Shown here one piece after another: positions 17,249-26,230 of a stretch of 64,000 bases of DNA (its first letter is position 1; each line of letters begins with the position of its first letter). Source of the DNA: JAXGXT01 sp040772665 (GTDB lineage: Bacteria; Bacillota; Clostridia; Lachnospirales; Anaerotignaceae); assembly GCA_040772665.1 (NCBI GenBank), contig JAXGXT010000002.1, positions 1 to 64,000 of the forward strand, given 5' to 3'. The translations under genes and the position numbers were made by a program. Under the pieces are notes generated by a model. It saw only the letters and a list, made by a program, of their open reading frames with translations, searched no databases and had not been told where the DNA came from.

Positions 17249-18898
17249 ATGGACTTTGATTTTTCATATGTGGACTTGGTTTTTAAAAACGGAAGTGTTA
17301 TAACCGTTAATGATAATGATGATATAGCAGAAGCTGTGGGCATAAAGGGTAATAAAATTGTGTTTGTAGGCACCAATGAAGACGTTAATAAAATAACAGA
17401 CGAAAACACAAAAGTAATAGATCTTAAAGGCAAAACACTTATGCCGGGTCTTATTGATACGCATATTCACCCTATTTTAAACGGCCTTTTGGGAGAAGAA
17501 ATCGACTCCCCCATGATAAGCACTTTCAGCACAACCTGCAAATCTCTTGAGCAGATGCTTAATACGCTTAGAGAAGCCGTTAAAATCAAAAAAACGGGTC
17601 AATGGATTTCAATGATGGGATACGAACCTTTGCTGTTCCCTGAAAAACGTCATCCAACCCTTGAAGAACTTGACGAAATTGCTCCAAATAACCCAGTACA
17701 CTGTATGCATGGCGGCGGCCATATTTGTATGTATAATTCAAAGGCATTGGAATATCTTGATATTTTTGGCCCTGAAGATGCATCAAAATATCCGGAGGGC
17801 GAAGTTGAAGTAATAGACGGAAAGCTTACAGGCATGCTTTACGGCCATACACATTTTGACCTTTGGGGCAAGGTTGGATATACAGAAGAAGATATGGTTA
17901 AGGCTGCTATGAAATCCCATAAACAATATCTTGAAGCAGGCATAACCTCCATACATGAAATGGGTTCTTGCGATAAACCTGCATATCATACAATGCAAAA
18001 ACTTTGCAAAGAAAGAAAGTTTAAACTTCGTACCTATATGGCTCTTCATAGCATATTCGGTAAAAAATATTCATTGGAGGATAACGAACATTTTCTAAGC
18101 CTTGGCTTAATGACAGGCCTTGGAGATGAATATTTCAAAATAGGTTCTTGCAAGTTTATGATTGACGGAGGTTCAGGCGGCCCGTCTTGTGCAACAAGAG
18201 AGCCTTATGACCATAATCCTGATCTTCCTCGTGAAAGAGGCTGGGAAAGAGAAGAAGTTGCCGAATATATTAAAAAAATAAACGATGCAGAGTGCCAGTG
18301 TACTGCCCATGCCATAGGCGACCTTGCAGTTGAATTTATGGTGGAAGGCTATGAAAAGGCATTTGAAACAAACCCACGCCCTGACCTTCGCCACAGAATA
18401 GAGCACTGCACCCTTGTTGATCAAGACCTTATTGACAGAATGGCTAAAATGAATATATGTCCTTCCGTAAACGCAGGGCTTGTTCAAAAACTTGGTGCAA
18501 ACTATATGCGTTTTTACGGTGAAAGAAACAAATATCTTGGTGCATTAAAAAGTATGCTTGAAGCCGGAATTAAATGCTCGCTTCATAGCGATTCACCATC
18601 AGGCCCCTTCGGTATTGACATAATCGACGGTGCTGTGAACCGTTACGACCGTTCACAAAATGTTCAGTGTGAAAAAACACAGGCTGTAACTGTGCTTGAA
18701 GCCATAAGAATAGCCACAATAAACGGTGCTTATGCATCATATGAGGAAAATATTAAGGGCAGCCTTGAAAAAGGTAAGCTTGCGGATATGATTGTGCTTT
18801 CCGATGATATTTTGAAAATTGACACAATGGATATTTACAAACTAAAGGTTGATTTAGTTATGATTGACGGTGAAATTTGCCATGAAAGAGTTAAGTAA
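17249..18898 (+). CDS. YtcJ-like amidohydrolase family protein
   Basis: This is a metal-dependent hydrolase of the amidohydrolase-3 (YtcJ) group. The start has the beta-rich DLVFKNGSVITVND and GKTLMPGLIDTHIHP (about residues 68-76), whose HxH binds the first metal; HGGGHICMYNS, HRIEHC and the late LHSDSPSGPFG Asp fit the rest of the active site. The C-terminus returns to the composite beta domain (LEKGKLADMIVLSDD). Substrates in this group are diverse N-acyl or amide compounds and cannot be named here. At 549 residues it is full length. The start follows AAAAGGGGATGTG. A hairpin lies after the stop. Confidence 0.9.
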   Translation: MDFDFSYVDLVFKNGSVITVNDNDDIAEAVGIKGNKIVFVGTNEDVNKITDENTKVIDLKGKTLMPGLIDTHIHPILNGLLGEEIDSPMISTFSTTCKSLEQMLNTLREAVKIKKTGQWISMMGYEPLLFPEKRHPTLEELDEIAPNNPVHCMHGGGHICMYNSKALEYLDIFGPEDASKYPEGEVEVIDGKLTGMLYGHTHFDLWGKVGYTEEDMVKAAMKSHKQYLEAGITSIHEMGSCDKPAYHTMQKLCKERKFKLRTYMALHSIFGKKYSLEDNEHFLSLGLMTGLGDEYFKIGSCKFMIDGGSGGPSCATREPYDHNPDLPRERGWEREEVAEYIKKINDAECQCTAHAIGDLAVEFMVEGYEKAFETNPRPDLRHRIEHCTLVDQDLIDRMAKMNICPSVNAGLVQKLGANYMRFYGERNKYLGALKSMLEAGIKCSLHSDSPSGPFGIDIIDGAVNRYDRSQNVQCEKTQAVTVLEAIRIATINGAYASYEENIKGSLEKGKLADMIVLSDDILKIDTMDIYKLKVDLVMIDGEICHERVK

Positions 18899-19204
18899 TT
18901 CATTTTAACGAATAAAGCGGCATACTCTTAAACTATATGCCGCTCTATTCCCCCCCCCAAGCCTTGCCATATCATTGCGCTATGAGCAAAGGGTTTTGCT
19001 GTTTGGTAAAACAGTGAAATCTCTCCGCAAAAAAACTTGCTTTTTATGTGTGTAGGATGTAATATTCTATATGCAAGGGGTATTATAAAGGAGCATCTTT
19101 TGGTAAAGATTTATAAACCCTTGGGTTAAATCTCTTTATCCAATAGCTATTATTCCTAAGGAGAGGCATCACTTGTGTTATATTTTAATGAAGGGGAGAT
19201 GTTT
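18899..19204. other. Gap after the amidohydrolase gene
   Basis: It begins with a hairpin, AGCGGCATA with TATGCCGCT (18916-18944), a likely terminator with a weak T tract, then a run of nine C at 18950-18958. The remainder probably holds the promoter for the symporter operon, with A/T-rich candidates around 19040-19090, but no single choice is convincing. Confidence 0.45.
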
Positions 19205-19504
19205 ATGGAAAAGATGAGCTACAAAGAAAAATTTGTTCAAATGAACAAAGAAGCCAAGGCAACATGGATTATCACAGCAATAATTATCGCCTTTTGGTGG
19301 ATAACAGGCTTTGGTATCTATGGTGCAAGCGGAGCATCGTGGACCATTATGAGTATGCCTGCGTGGTTTGTTGTAAGTTGTTTTGGGTCATGGTTTTTAT
19401 CTATTGGTTTAGTTTGGTTTTTAGTTACAAAAGTATTCAAGGATTTTGACCTTGAAGATACTGATGAAATAAAAACAGACAACAATAATAAGGAGGTAAT
19501 GTGA
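19205..19504 (+). CDS. YhdT-like (DUF997) small membrane protein, symporter partner
   Basis: The 99-residue protein has two hydrophobic segments (about residues 20-40 and 50-78) and an acidic tail. Small YhdT/DUF997 proteins are typically encoded just before PanF-type sodium/pantothenate symporters, as here, where only one base separates the two genes; they are thought to help or stabilise the transporter. The ATG at 19205 follows GAAGGGGAGATG; an earlier in-frame start at 19175 lacks a good site. Function is inferred from family and context. Confidence 0.82.
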   Translation: MEKMSYKEKFVQMNKEAKATWIITAIIIAFWWITGFGIYGASGASWTIMSMPAWFVVSCFGSWFLSIGLVWFLVTKVFKDFDLEDTDEIKTDNNNKEVM

Positions 19505-19505
19505 C

Positions 19506-21023
19506 ATGGATTCCTTTTTAATGTTAAGCCCTGTATTTATATTCTTCATAGCTCTTCTAGGTATGGGATTTTATATCCAAAAGACTTCTGCGGATGCCAG
19601 AGCAGAAAACTACTCTAAAGATTATTTCATAGGCGGAAGAAGCCTTGGCGGTTTCGTTCTTGCCATGACACTTGTTGCTACATACAGTTCCGTAAGCTCA
19701 TTCCTTTCAGGTCCCGGCGTTGCTTGGCAAAGAGGTTTTGGTTGGGTTTACTATGCATCAACTCAAGTTGTTGCAGCCTTTATAGTACTTGGTGTTCTTG
19801 GTAAAAAGATGGCAGTTATCGGTCGTAAAACAGACTCGGTTACTGTTGTAGACGTTATCAGAGTACGTTATAAATCAGATTTACTTGCTTATATTTCAGC
19901 AATAGTTATTATTGTGTTCTTTACAACAACAATGCTTGGCCAGTTTATCGGCGGTGCTCAGATTTTCTCTGCTGCAACAGGCCTTAGCTATGAAATGGGT
20001 CTTCTTTTCTTTGCGGCTGTAGTTGTTCTTTATACAACAGTAGGCGGATTTAATGCCGTTGCTATTACAGACACAGCTTGTGCTATAGTTATGCTTCTTG
20101 GTATGTTCTGCCTTGGATATGCTATTATATCAAAAGGCGGCGGCATGGAGAACATTATGGCTACAATTAACGAAGCTTCCGCAGCGGCTGTTGCAACCGG
20201 TGAAGGCCATAATATGCTTAGCCCAACTGCTGAAAAGGCAGGAGTTGCAACAATTCCTGTTCAGCTTTTCATAACACAGTGGATGCTTTGCGGTGTTTGT
20301 ACACTTGGTCTTCCACAGTCAAACGTTCGTTGCTTAAGCTATAAAGACACAAAGTCCGTTCATAGAGCTATGATTTACGGAACAATCGTTGTAGGTGCTA
20401 TGATGATTGGTATGCATATGCTTGGTGTTCTTTCAAGAGGTGTTCTTCTTTCAGTTGAAGGTTCAACAGACACAGTTGTGCCTATACTTGTAACACAATA
20501 TATGCATCCGCTTCTTGCAGGTATTACAATTATTGGGCCTCTTGCTGCAACAATGTCAACAATTTCTTCTTTGCTTATTGCAGGTTCCTCAGCAATTGTT
20601 AAGGATATCTATGTGCATGAAAAAGAGAAGAAAGGCGAAAAAGTTAGCCAGAAAAATCTTGGTGTGATTTCCGTTTCTGTAACGGCGATTATGGGTATTG
20701 TAGCCGTTGTTATGGCTATTAAACCACCTGATATTATTGTTTGGATTAACATGTTTGCTTTCGGCGGTCTTCAGACAGCATTCTTCTGGACACTTGTTCT
20801 TGGACTCTTCTGGAAAAAAGCAAACGCAACAGGAGCAATCTGGGGTATGGTTGGCGGTCTTGGAGCATACTGTGTTACAATGGCTGTCGGATTTAAAATC
20901 GGCCAGTTCCACAACATTATTATCGGTGTAGTAGTAGCGCTTTTGCTTTTCATTATCGGAAGTTATGTTGGTAAAGAAAGCGATGAATCAGTTCAAAGGC
21001 TTTTCTTCCCAGAAAAGTTTTAA
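19506..21023 (+). CDS. panF: Sodium:solute symporter, PanF-like
   Basis: This member of the solute:sodium symporter family has about 13 membrane segments in 505 residues. The early segment DYFIGGRSLGGFVLAMTL and the SGPGVAWQRG motif are characteristic, as is TTVGGFNAVAITD in the middle. Best matched by memory to pantothenate symporters (PanF), supported by the YhdT-like gene ahead of it. Other SSS substrates (for example proline or organic acids) cannot be excluded. It is translated from GGAGGTAATGTGAC, and a possible terminator lies at 21098. Confidence 0.82.
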   Translation: MDSFLMLSPVFIFFIALLGMGFYIQKTSADARAENYSKDYFIGGRSLGGFVLAMTLVATYSSVSSFLSGPGVAWQRGFGWVYYASTQVVAAFIVLGVLGKKMAVIGRKTDSVTVVDVIRVRYKSDLLAYISAIVIIVFFTTTMLGQFIGGAQIFSAATGLSYEMGLLFFAAVVVLYTTVGGFNAVAITDTACAIVMLLGMFCLGYAIISKGGGMENIMATINEASAAAVATGEGHNMLSPTAEKAGVATIPVQLFITQWMLCGVCTLGLPQSNVRCLSYKDTKSVHRAMIYGTIVVGAMMIGMHMLGVLSRGVLLSVEGSTDTVVPILVTQYMHPLLAGITIIGPLAATMSTISSLLIAGSSAIVKDIYVHEKEKKGEKVSQKNLGVISVSVTAIMGIVAVVMAIKPPDIIVWINMFAFGGLQTAFFWTLVLGLFWKKANATGAIWGMVGGLGAYCVTMAVGFKIGQFHNIIIGVVVALLLFIIGSYVGKESDESVQRLFFPEKF

Positions 21024-21097
21024 ATATTAATTAAACCCCGAGCAACTTGTCTTTAACATAATCTTGCTGAAAAAGTTAAAGACCAAATTAAAAATTT

Positions 21098-21142
21098 AAC
21101 TGCCTTTATGTCGTCTTTTGGGGCGGTGTAGAGGCAGTTTTT
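21098..21142 (+). terminator. Probable terminator between panF and pepD
   Basis: AACTGCCT pairs with AGGCAGTT across a 26-base loop and is followed by TTT. The large loop makes it a moderate candidate; it ends only 15 bases before the pepD start, so it could also act as a leader element. Confidence 0.45.
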
Positions 21143-21156
21143 AATGAGGTGTGAAT

Positions 21157-22593
21157 ATGGAAAAATGGTATGCAGGTTACGAAGAATACCCAAACTTTAA
21201 GTTCTTTGATGATATTTTGCAAATTCCCAGAGGCTCATTTCACGAGGAGAAAATTGCGGACTACCTTGAGGAGTTTGCAAAAAAAAGAAAACTTGACTGT
21301 TTTAGAGATGAGTTAGGAAATATTATAATTAAAAAGCCCGGCAGTGCAGGCAAAGAGAACCTTCCGCCGCTTATGCTTCAGGCTCATACAGACATGGTCT
21401 GCATGAAAATAGCAGAAAGCAGCCATGATTTTACCAAAGACCCAATAGATGTTTTTGTTGAGGATGGCTGGCTTAAAACAAAGGGAACCACCCTTGGGGC
21501 AGATGACGGAGCAGGTGTTGCGCTTATTTTGTCTGTGCTTGATGATGAAAGCCTTGTTAACCCCCCTCTTGAGTGTGTTTTTACTGTTCAGGAGGAAGAC
21601 GGAATGGGCGGTGCAAAAGGTTTGGATTTTTCCAAGCTGAGTGCTAAAAGAATGATAGGCCTTGACGGACTTCAAGAAGGTGCCACAATATTTTCCGCAT
21701 CAGGAGTTAAGGCAGGAAAAATAAAAAGACATTTTGAAAATGAAAAAACTGACGCTAAGGCTTACGAAATAAAGGTTTATGGCCTTATAAGCGGCCATGG
21801 CGGAAACAATATAGGCTTTGGACAGGCAAATGCAATAAAGATAATAGGCGATATTCTCTATCACTTAAACGCAGATAAAGATATAAACTTAAAATCCATA
21901 AACGGCGGAACAATGGTGCATACAATACCCCCCGAATGTGAGGCTGTTATAACTTCAAAAGGGGAAGGAATCGAACAATACGTTACATCACTTTTTGAGA
22001 AATTAAAGAAAGATTATATAAAAACAGACCCTAACATGGCAGTCAGCGTTACCGCCATTGAAACTTCTGAAAACCCAATGGCTAAGGCAGATTCTGAAGA
22101 AATAATTAAAATGCTTTATGTTCTTCCCATAGGTGATGTAAGAAGAGATATTAAAAATCCTGAAAGAGTTTCGGCATCACTTAATGTGTCAATAGTTAAA
22201 ACCTTTGAAAACAGCATAGAGTTTGATTATGTTACAAGGGCAAACAAACCTCTTACAACAGAAAGCCTTTTTAATAAAACAGCAGAACTTGTTAAACCCT
22301 TTGGCGGGGATTTTAGCCTTACCTTTGAATATGAAGGACATAGTGTTGACGAAAATTCTCCAATGACTTCAATTTGGGAGCAGGTTTATAAAGAGCATAC
22401 AGGCAAGGATTTAACAAGAATGTATCTTCATTCAGGTCTTGATACAGGAACAATTTTTACGGCACTTGATATGAATGATGTAATTGTTATAGTGCCTGAT
22501 GTTGCAGATGTGCATACACCCAAGGAAAGAATGTCTATGGATTCCTTTGCAAGAGCCTATAAACACCTTAAAGCGGTTGTGGCAAGGGCTTAG
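21157..22593 (+). CDS. pepD: Xaa-His dipeptidase (aminoacyl-histidine dipeptidase), M20C family
   Basis: PepD/carnosinase-like metallopeptidases split dipeptides with broad specificity in the cytoplasm. The di-zinc site is seen as MLQAHTDMVC (His and Asp), LGADDGAGVAL (bridging Asp), TVQEEDGMGGAKG (Glu-Glu) and a terminal ligand region near YLHSGLDTGTI. The protein of 479 residues includes the lid domain after about residue 190. The start is ATG 21157 with GAGGT in front; GTG 21151 in frame is too close to that site. An intrinsic terminator follows. It may work with the M29 aminopeptidase in peptide use. Confidence 0.94.
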   Translation: MEKWYAGYEEYPNFKFFDDILQIPRGSFHEEKIADYLEEFAKKRKLDCFRDELGNIIIKKPGSAGKENLPPLMLQAHTDMVCMKIAESSHDFTKDPIDVFVEDGWLKTKGTTLGADDGAGVALILSVLDDESLVNPPLECVFTVQEEDGMGGAKGLDFSKLSAKRMIGLDGLQEGATIFSASGVKAGKIKRHFENEKTDAKAYEIKVYGLISGHGGNNIGFGQANAIKIIGDILYHLNADKDINLKSINGGTMVHTIPPECEAVITSKGEGIEQYVTSLFEKLKKDYIKTDPNMAVSVTAIETSENPMAKADSEEIIKMLYVLPIGDVRRDIKNPERVSASLNVSIVKTFENSIEFDYVTRANKPLTTESLFNKTAELVKPFGGDFSLTFEYEGHSVDENSPMTSIWEQVYKEHTGKDLTRMYLHSGLDTGTIFTALDMNDVIVIVPDVADVHTPKERMSMDSFARAYKHLKAVVARA

Positions 22594-22675
22594 AGATATT
22601 AACTGACAGTATGAATATTGCATTATTTTAGAAATAACACAAACCTTGGACTTTTTCCAAGAGATTTATTTATTA

Positions 22676-22704
22676 CCCACATCTTTTAAGATGTGGGAAT
22701 TTTT
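22676..22704 (+). terminator. Intrinsic terminator after pepD
   Basis: CCCACATCTT and AAGATGTGGG form a perfect 10-bp stem with a two-base loop, followed shortly by TTTTT. Confidence 0.85.
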
Positions 22705-22816
22705 ATGCCTATATTTAATGTACTTTTTTGCTACAAAAGCGTCAAAATTTAAAATGGAAGTTATATATTTTATATAGCCCAGGGCATGTTTTAAAACAGA
22801 GGCCGAACAAGTATCC

Positions 22817-22846
22817 TTGACTTTTTGTGCATTAAAGAGTTACAAT
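22817..22846 (+). promoter_or_regulatory. Sigma-A promoter of the IclR-family gene
   Basis: TTGACT (22817-22822) and TACAAT (22841-22846) are separated by 18 bases, about 60 bases before the start codon. Confidence 0.65.
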
Positions 22847-22909
22847 AGTCATGTTGTCTAATAAGCGGTACAATGATGCGGTTTTTATAGGTGACTTGGA
22901 GGCGGTCTT

Positions 22910-23671
22910 ATGAAACACAATGAATACAGTATTTCTTCCGTGGAAAAATTGTTTGGAATAGTAGAAATTATGTCCAAAAAAAATGGTGATTTTACCATTA
23001 CGGAAATTGCAGCAAGGCTTAATTCTTCAATATCAAGCATAAACAGGTTTTTGCAGACAATGGAAGATATGGGCTATGTTAATAAAAATGAGTTTACAAA
23101 ACGATACTATCTTACAAACAAGTTTCTCACTATTTCAAATTCTCTTATAGCCTGCGATAAAACTGTAAATACAATGCTGCCCTTAGCCAGAATGTTTGCT
23201 AACAAATATGATGTTATGGTTAATGTTAACACCATGCAAGACAAAGACGCAATAATGATGTATAGGATCTCCAGATACAACGTGAAAGAAATGGACTATA
23301 AAATAGGTGAACCCACCCCTGCATATGCTGTGGGCCCCGGAAGAGCAATGCTTTCGCTTTATTCTCCTAAAGAACTGGATGATTTTCTTAAAGATATAGA
23401 TTTGATAAAATATCAAAGAAACACCATAGCCGATAAAAACAGGCTAAGAACCAACCTTGAGGATGTGAAAAAAAAGGGATATGCGGCAAGTTTTGAAGAA
23501 TTTAGAATTGGAATTTTCAGTCTTAGTTTTCCCGTTAAAACAAGGGGCGGATGTTATTACTGCATAACACTTATCACTCCCATAACGGAATATAAAAAGG
23601 TATATAACAAACAAGTTATTGATGAAATAAAAAAAGTGATGGAAGAAAAAAAAGAAGAGCTTGAAAGCTAA
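22910..23671 (+). CDS. IclR-family transcriptional regulator
   Basis: The N-terminal winged helix-turn-helix is visible at about residues 8-70 (SSVEKLFGIVEIM, FTITEIAARLNSSISSINRF), followed by the IclR effector-binding domain (GPGRAMLSLYSPKEL, GYAASFEEFRIGIFSLSFPV). The 253 residues match the family. Such regulators sense small organic molecules and usually control adjacent catabolic or transport genes; the neighbours here are pepD/panF upstream, so the target is unclear. Its translation starts after TTGGAGGCGGTC. It ends at a terminator shared with convergent rubrerythrin. Confidence 0.92.
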   Translation: MKHNEYSISSVEKLFGIVEIMSKKNGDFTITEIAARLNSSISSINRFLQTMEDMGYVNKNEFTKRYYLTNKFLTISNSLIACDKTVNTMLPLARMFANKYDVMVNVNTMQDKDAIMMYRISRYNVKEMDYKIGEPTPAYAVGPGRAMLSLYSPKELDDFLKDIDLIKYQRNTIADKNRLRTNLEDVKKKGYAASFEEFRIGIFSLSFPVKTRGGCYYCITLITPITEYKKVYNKQVIDEIKKVMEEKKEELES

Positions 23672-23705
23672 AAACCCTGTCTTATTTAAAAGGCAGGGTT
23701 TTATT
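23671..23705. terminator. Bidirectional terminator between iclR-type gene and rubrerythrin
   Basis: AACCCTGTCTT pairs with AAGGCAGGGTT (one G-T pair), flanked by A-rich and T-rich runs on the two sides, so it can end transcripts from both convergent genes. Confidence 0.8.
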
Positions 23706-23729
23706 AAATAAAAATGTTTAGTTTTAAGA

Positions 23730-24281
23730 TTAATAGTTTTCAGCTTTAATCTGGAAGTGAGCCTTTGGATGGTCGCAAACAGGACATACTTCAGGAGCAA
23801 TCTTTCCAATTACAACATGGCCGCAGTTTGCACACTGCCAAATAGCATCTCCTTCACTTGAGAAAACAGTTTTTGATTCAACATTTGAAAGGAGTTTACG
23901 GAATCTTTCTTCGTGATCCTTTTCAATATCTCCAACTGATGAAAAAAGATAAGCAATGTGGTCAAAGCCTTCTTCTTTCGCTTCTTTTGCAAAAGTTGCA
24001 TACATATCTGTCCACTCGTAGTTTTCCCCTTCAGCTGCATCTAAAAGGTTAGCTGATGTATCAGGGATACCGCCGTCGTGAAGAAGTTTGAACCAAATTT
24101 TTGCATGTTCCTTTTCGTTGTTTGCAGTTTCTTCAAAAAGGTTGGCAATTTGAACATATCCTTCATTCTTAGCTTTTGAAGCATAATAAGTATATTTGTT
24201 GCGGGCTTGAGATTCGCCTGCAAATGCCGCCATTAAGTTTGCCTCTGTTTTTGTACCCTTCAATGATTTCTTTTCGCTCAT
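23730..24281 (-). CDS. Rubrerythrin
   Basis: Rubrerythrin reduces hydrogen peroxide to water, protecting anaerobes against oxygen stress. The ferritin-like diiron domain has the Glu-containing segments FAGESQARNKYTYYASKA, NNEKEHAK and IEKDHEERF. The C-terminal rubredoxin domain binds one iron through two CxxC pairs (WQCANCGHVV and VCPVCDHPKAH). The 183-residue length is usual. The start at 24281 is preceded by AGAGGTTGATTATAA. A palindrome resembling a PerR box lies just downstream of its promoter, so peroxide control is plausible. Confidence 0.96.
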   Translation of the reverse strand: MSEKKSLKGTKTEANLMAAFAGESQARNKYTYYASKAKNEGYVQIANLFEETANNEKEHAKIWFKLLHDGGIPDTSANLLDAAEGENYEWTDMYATFAKEAKEEGFDHIAYLFSSVGDIEKDHEERFRKLLSNVESKTVFSSEGDAIWQCANCGHVVIGKIAPEVCPVCDHPKAHFQIKAENY

Positions 24282-24320
24282 TTATAATCAACCTCTTTCA
24301 ATAAAATAAAATAAGTACTA

Positions 24321-24380
24321 AATAATAATTATTATCCTGTACTCTATAATTAAGTATAACCTTTTTATTGAATTTGTCAA
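24321..24380 (-). promoter_or_regulatory. Rubrerythrin promoter with PerR/Fur-like palindrome
   Basis: On the minus strand TTGACA (24380-24375) and TATACT (24358-24353) are 16 bases apart. At 24321-24335 the A/T palindrome ATAATAATTATTATC lies in the early transcribed region and resembles the PerR/Fur 7-1-7 pattern. In so A/T-rich a region the palindrome could be chance. Confidence 0.5.
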
Positions 24381-24509
24381 TAGATTTTATATAACTTGCA
24401 TATATTATTCGTTTATAAAGTTAAGGCTGTCATTTTTTAATAAATAAGGAATAATTTATTTTTTAATTGCTATATTAATTATAAAAGGAAAAGCAAGGAG
24501 ATGGTATAT

Positions 24510-24755
24510 GTGTTGGGTATAAAAGATGTGTTTTTTAATGAGGAAAAACCGTTAAAAAAGGTCAAGGAAGATATAGTTGTTGAAATTCGGTTTTTGGAAG
24601 ACGAAATAAAAACGGCAAGACGAAATTTAAACCTGGTTACAGACGAATGTCTTATAGACAGTTACATTTATGAGATTACTGCATTAAATAAAAGATACCA
24701 ATACTTTTTGCGTCAGGCTAAGCAAAAAGGCATAACAGCTTTTAAAATGGAGTGA
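24510..24755 (+). CDS. YaaL-like DUF2508 family protein
   Basis: A small charged helical protein whose second half (ECLIDSYIYEITALNKRYQYFLRQAKQKG) is typical of DUF2508 (YaaL); no biochemical function is known. The start is probably GTG 24510, nine bases after AAGCAAGGAG; the in-frame ATG at 24501 directly abuts that site, and the ATG at 24508 is out of frame. It is followed after 10 bases by bofA, the same yaaL-bofA pairing seen in Bacillus and many clostridia, where these genes often follow the recR region. Confidence 0.82.
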   Translation: MLGIKDVFFNEEKPLKKVKEDIVVEIRFLEDEIKTARRNLNLVTDECLIDSYIYEITALNKRYQYFLRQAKQKGITAFKME

Positions 24756-24765
24756 TGAAAAAATT

Positions 24766-25029
24766 ATGGAATCTCTTTCTCTTATAGTAACCCTTATTTT
24801 AGTGTGTCTTTCTTTAATTGCTCTTTTAATTATGGCAAAGCCCATAAAATTTATTTTTTCAGTGTTAATAAACGCTGTTTTAGGAGCAGGAGGCATTTTT
24901 GCCGCAAACTTTTTTCTTCTGCCCTTTGGCATTTCTCTTGGAATAAATTTGTTAACACTAAGTTTTGTGGGTGTTTTGGGCATTCCCGGGTTTTGTGCGC
25001 TTTTACTTATTTCCGCCCTTTTAAGATAG
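24766..25029 (+). CDS. bofA: BofA-family pro-sigma-K processing inhibitor homologue
   Basis: The 87-residue protein is almost entirely hydrophobic with two or three membrane segments and the conserved tail LSFVGVLGIPGFCALLLISALL. In Bacillus BofA sits in the forespore-surrounding membrane and restrains the SpoIVFB protease that activates sigma-K. Clostridia that lack the SpoIVFB checkpoint also keep BofA homologues, so the exact role here is uncertain. It is cotranscribed with the DUF2508 gene. Confidence 0.85.
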   Translation: MESLSLIVTLILVCLSLIALLIMAKPIKFIFSVLINAVLGAGGIFAANFFLLPFGISLGINLLTLSFVGVLGIPGFCALLLISALLR

Positions 25030-25125
25030 TTTTTCATAAAAAGTTCCTAAGTTTGACATGAGTTTAAAGGGGTGTTACTATTTATATAAGTACACAAAAT
25101 AACCATGGATAACGGAGAGATGATT

Positions 25126-26229
25126 GTGTTTGCTCACTTTGCAGAAAACTTATGTAAAAATCTTATAGAACAAGATTATTTTATTGTTTCGGACAATAAA
25201 AATAGCTCTTTAACGGAAAAAACAGAGTGCTTAACACTTATTAGAAACCAAAGCCCTGTGCTTTATGCTGTAAATATTATAAATACCTTTACACTAAACA
25301 AAATGGATATAGACAATATAAGCACAATGACGGTGCTTCAGCTGGAAAAAATACTTCAAGATACATATTGCAGCCGTCTTGTTGTGCTTAATGTTCTTGT
25401 TTTCGGAGAAAATAATCAGGATATAAAAGCTTTTATTGACGAGAAAGAACTTCTTCGAGGAAAAAGCGTCAATATTATTTGGTGGGGAGCCGATATATCA
25501 AACACTGTTTTGCACTTTGGAAAAAAACAGCCAACGAAACTGCTTAACCACACACAATTAATAAACAATGCGTTAAGTGAGGAAATGGCAGAGGGTCAAG
25601 GCGAGAGCATAGCTCAAATGGAAAATATCCATAGGAAAAACACACGTATAAAACAAAACAGTAATGACTATAACCTTGTTTTAATACTTATGGCAACAAA
25701 CATAATGCTTTGGGTGATTTCCAATGCAACAAACACAACTGAAAGCTTTTTTCAGCTTTTTGCAAATGACAGTTTTCAAGTTATTAAAAACTTTGAGGTG
25801 TACAGGCTTTTAACTTCAATGTTTTTGCATACAACAATTTATCATCTTGGGTTTAATATGCTTTCGCTGTTTGTTTTTGGTTCAAGGCTTGAGCTTTATA
25901 TAGGAAAGAAAAGGTTTTTTGACGTATATATTTTTTCAGGAATCATTGGTGCGGCAGCAAGTGTTTTTTTAACGAAAGGCATATCTGTTGGTGCATCAGG
26001 TGCGATTTATGGAATTATAGGTGCTTTTGCAGTGTTTGGAAAAAGCATAAACAGAGATGTTGGCGGCTTTAATTATTTTACACTTGTGCTTTTTATGCTT
26101 ATGGGTGCAGGGATAGGCGCAATGACTCCCGGTGTGGATAACTTTGCTCATATAGGCGGATTTTTAGGCGGAATAGCAATTCAAGGAATTTTTGTGCACA
26201 ATGACAGGCTGAAAAAGGTTGACAAATGA
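25126..26229 (+). CDS. Rhomboid-family intramembrane serine protease
   Basis: The C-terminal half is a six-helix rhomboid core: a catalytic Ser in GASGAIYGIIGAF and a catalytic His in NFAHIGGFLGGIAIQG, with TSMFLHTTIYHLGFNMLSL supplying the conserved HxxxN-like region (HLGFN). The first 180 residues form a soluble, poorly conserved cytoplasmic domain. Rhomboids cut membrane proteins within the bilayer; the substrate is unknown. The start is uncertain: GTG 25126 is eight bases after GGAG at 25114, whereas ATG 25105 and ATG 25120 have poor spacing. Downstream is the DnaA-box-rich gap. Confidence 0.9.
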   Translation: MFAHFAENLCKNLIEQDYFIVSDNKNSSLTEKTECLTLIRNQSPVLYAVNIINTFTLNKMDIDNISTMTVLQLEKILQDTYCSRLVVLNVLVFGENNQDIKAFIDEKELLRGKSVNIIWWGADISNTVLHFGKKQPTKLLNHTQLINNALSEEMAEGQGESIAQMENIHRKNTRIKQNSNDYNLVLILMATNIMLWVISNATNTTESFFQLFANDSFQVIKNFEVYRLLTSMFLHTTIYHLGFNMLSLFVFGSRLELYIGKKRFFDVYIFSGIIGAAASVFLTKGISVGASGAIYGIIGAFAVFGKSINRDVGGFNYFTLVLFMLMGAGIGAMTPGVDNFAHIGGFLGGIAIQGIFVHNDRLKKVDK

Positions 26230-26230
26230 A

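Noticed and set aside
18950..18958. Run of nine C as a phase-variable switch
   Set aside because: It lies 250 bases before the next gene, after a terminator-like hairpin, with no sign that a change in length would affect a frame or promoter.
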